From: an uncultured Flavobacteriales bacterium
GTDB lineage: Bacteria; Bacteroidota; Bacteroidia; Flavobacteriales; Crocinitomicaceae
Length of the DNA: 7,067 nt
Assembly (NCBI GenBank): GCA_946479125.1
Contig: CAMLET010000164.1
Span: 1 to 7,067 of the forward strand
Direction: 5' to 3'
Both the position numbers and the translations under genes were made by a program. Numbering within the stretch: the stretch's first letter is position 1; each line of letters starts with the position of its first letter. The notes beneath the pieces were generated by a model. That model was not told the DNA's origin. It did no database searches and saw nothing but the letters and a program-made list of their open reading frames with translations. Positions 5,851-7,067 of this stretch are shown here, piece by piece.

Positions 5851-5956
5851 GGTCATATTAATTCAGTTAAACAAATAATTCATTAACATTGAAGACTGTA
5901 TTTTGAAGCTTATCGACAAAATGAAACAACAGGTCAATAACCCTAAAGAACCCAAA

Positions 5957-6009
5957 GCTAGCGCGAGCTTCCAGCTCGTGCTACTTAAATCCATCACCTC
6001 ACTAACGTC
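5957..6009. repeat. REP-like palindromic element, copy 2
   Basis: The core hairpin is AGCGCGAGCT (5960-5969), loop TCC, AGCTCGTGCT (5973-5982), with one G-T wobble. The tail ends in AACGTC at 6009. It is closely similar to copy 1 in the core and in the following CTACTTAA, with the rest of the tail more diverged and 2 nt shorter. It ends 18 nt before the membrane protein gene, so it would lie in or near that gene's leader. The 106 nt between the copies holds nothing I can name. Confidence 0.7.
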
Positions 6010-6027
6010 TCCATTTGCATCACTAAA

Positions 6028-6519
6028 ATGAACAAAAACAAAAGAGGAATATTCCTAGGTTTGATCTCGGCAATTACAATGCTGAGTGGTTATTCATTCA
6101 TTGAAGGATTATCCGCTTTTAATCTTCTATTCTTTGATTTCTTCAATAATATTAATCATCCCCTTGTCCTTTTCGAATTAGTTGTTTTCCTCTTTGCCAC
6201 TACAGGACTTGTTTCCTTCTTCTTCAACTGGAATTTATTAAAGGAAAGTAAAATCAGCCAAGACCCAAAACTTCTTGACGATTCCGAAGTAATCATGACC
6301 CTAACCATTGGATGGAAATACTATATTCATCTGTTGTTCTGTTTACTAATGGTTAGTATCGGAACCATCTTCTTTATTAGTCTCTTATTAGGAAGTGTTC
6401 AAACTGAAAAGCTTTTAGCCTATTTAATTGCACTTTTGATTATAGGATTTGGAATCGTTCTCTTCCGCGATGGAATCCAGATTAAACGTTATATTGAATC
6501 ACGGAAAAATCATAAATAG
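6028..6519 (+). CDS. Small integral membrane protein of unknown function (163 aa, about 4 TM)
   Basis: No family is recognised. Hydrophobic segments at about residues 8-36, 46-68, 99-122 and 128-147 suggest four inner-membrane helices, with a charged loop (LKESKISQDPKLLDDSE) at 71-87 between the second and third and a basic tail (IQIKRYIESRKNHK). The start MNKNKRG followed directly by a helix fits a positive-inside N-terminus. No catalytic or binding motif is visible, so no role can be assigned. It lies 18 nt after REP-like copy 2 and 38 nt before the barrel protein gene. Its G+C is nearer to the flanks than to the ATPase unit. Confidence 0.78.
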   Translation: MNKNKRGIFLGLISAITMLSGYSFIEGLSAFNLLFFDFFNNINHPLVLFELVVFLFATTGLVSFFFNWNLLKESKISQDPKLLDDSEVIMTLTIGWKYYIHLLFCLLMVSIGTIFFISLLLGSVQTEKLLAYLIALLIIGFGIVLFRDGIQIKRYIESRKNHK

Positions 6520-6527
6520 AAACTCTG

Positions 6528-6535
6528 TACCTTTA
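6528..6535 (+). promoter_or_regulatory. Possible -7 promoter element (TACCTTTA)
   Basis: TACCTTTA matches TAnnTTTG at all but the last position and would place a start of transcription about 16 nt before the ATG at 6558. The nearest TTG (6494-6496) is 31 nt away, which is too far for a regular -33 element, so the call is weak. Confidence 0.25.
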
Positions 6536-6557
6536 GTTCCTCAAGACCAACACCCAA

Positions 6558-7067
6558 ATGAAAAAACACTTGTCCATCTTCCTACTCGCATTGATCTGTT
6601 ACACCTGCAGCACTACTTGTGTTGGACAAAAAACCAATTTTAATACACAACGTAATTGGGCGATTGATAGGCGCGAGGTTAGTTTTGGAGGCGGAATCAA
6701 TCAATTCCTGGGCGATCTAGGAGGCATGAGCAAGACTGTTGCAGGCCATCCCACACCCTCAACAGGCTGGAATTCAGAACTCCGATATCGATACAGGTTT
6801 CATCCGTATTATGCAACAAGCAGCACACTACATTTTGGCTTGCTTCGAGGTAACGACGCACATCATTCCGCTGTGTATCAACATTCAAGAAATTTAAATT
6901 TCAGATCGGTTTATCTTCAGTTTTCTCAAAATTTTGAAATCATTCTGTTAGCAAAAGAGAAAACATCTCGCCGTCGTTTTGCAGGTGTAGAACGCATACA
7001 ATTCTACCAATTTTATGTATTTGGGGGAATAGGTCTAATGTATTACAATCCACAAACCAACTACAAC
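6558..7067 (+). CDS. Secreted outer-membrane beta-barrel-like protein (3' end missing)
   Basis: ATG at 6558 opens 170 codons without a stop to the window edge. Residues 1-23 are a signal peptide (MKKHLSIFLLALICY to CVG, probable cleavage before QKT). The mature part starts with EVSFGGGINQFLGDLGG (40-56), a motif typical of Bacteroidota outer-membrane barrels of the DUF6089 kind, the family that as I recall includes PorG-like type IX secretion components. Alternating polar/hydrophobic strands follow: WNSELRYRYRFHPYYA (71-86), SSTLHFGLLRGND (88-100), NFRSVYLQFSQNFEII (114-129) and FYQFYVFGGIGLMYYN (149-164). An outer-membrane location is therefore likely; the specific role is not known. It is 38 nt downstream of the membrane protein gene and could be co-transcribed with it or use the weak promoter at 6528. 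Confidence 0.82.
   Translation, partial: MKKHLSIFLLALICYTCSTTCVGQKTNFNTQRNWAIDRREVSFGGGINQFLGDLGGMSKTVAGHPTPSTGWNSELRYRYRFHPYYATSSTLHFGLLRGNDAHHSAVYQHSRNLNFRSVYLQFSQNFEIILLAKEKTSRRRFAGVERIQFYQFYVFGGIGLMYYNPQTNYN

Noticed and set aside
5921..6031. 36-codon ORF with an ATGA overlap to the membrane protein gene
   Set aside because: Most of it is translated REP-like repeat sequence and the rest shows no protein-like pattern; the overlap is probably chance.
6697..6888. Minus-strand 63-aa frame near the right end
   Set aside because: It lies antisense within the open + frame of the barrel protein, which has a signal peptide and beta-strand pattern.

Overview
The window looks like chromosomal DNA from a member of the Bacteroidota, most likely Flavobacteriia or Crocinitomicaceae (Fluviicola-like). 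This is inferred from Lys-rich secretory signal peptides, the absence of Shine-Dalgarno motifs before start codons, a putative outer-membrane beta-barrel protein with a GDLGG motif, and intergenic structured repeats of a kind I associate with flavobacterial genomes. No taxonomic marker gene is present. Every supported gene is on the + strand.

Layout. (1) 1-1564: two tandem paralogous genes of unknown function, the first cut by the left edge; the complete copy has a signal peptide. (2) 1565-2110: a gene-poor stretch with a weak promoter-like motif, a possible 33-codon ORF, a strong intrinsic terminator, and two copies of a structured repeat, one carrying a 54-bp internal duplication. A third copy lies between the paralogs. 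(3) 2111-3805: a complete secreted M1-family (gluzincin) metallopeptidase. (4) 3969-5780: a clearly AT-richer two-gene unit, an AAA/OLD-like ATPase overlapped by a small PIN-like protein. The ATPase reading frame is broken by a single-base shift at a T6-GG-A5 stretch. (5) 5781-6027: two direct copies of a REP-like palindrome. (6) 6028-6519: a small predicted four-helix membrane protein. (7) 6558-7067: the start of a secreted, probably beta-barrel outer-membrane protein, cut by the right edge.

How they may work together. The M1 peptidase, the paralog pair and the barrel protein look like ordinary cell-envelope or secreted genes. The ATPase/PIN-like pair differs in composition, is translationally coupled by a 1-nt overlap, and is followed by REP-like elements. 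That combination suggests an acquired two-component ATPase-plus-nuclease module, possibly anti-phage or toxin-like, which may be inactivated here by the frameshift. The defence role is inference only. The second notable item is the set of three structured repeats, which keep fixed joining sequences while both stems change sequence and stay paired.
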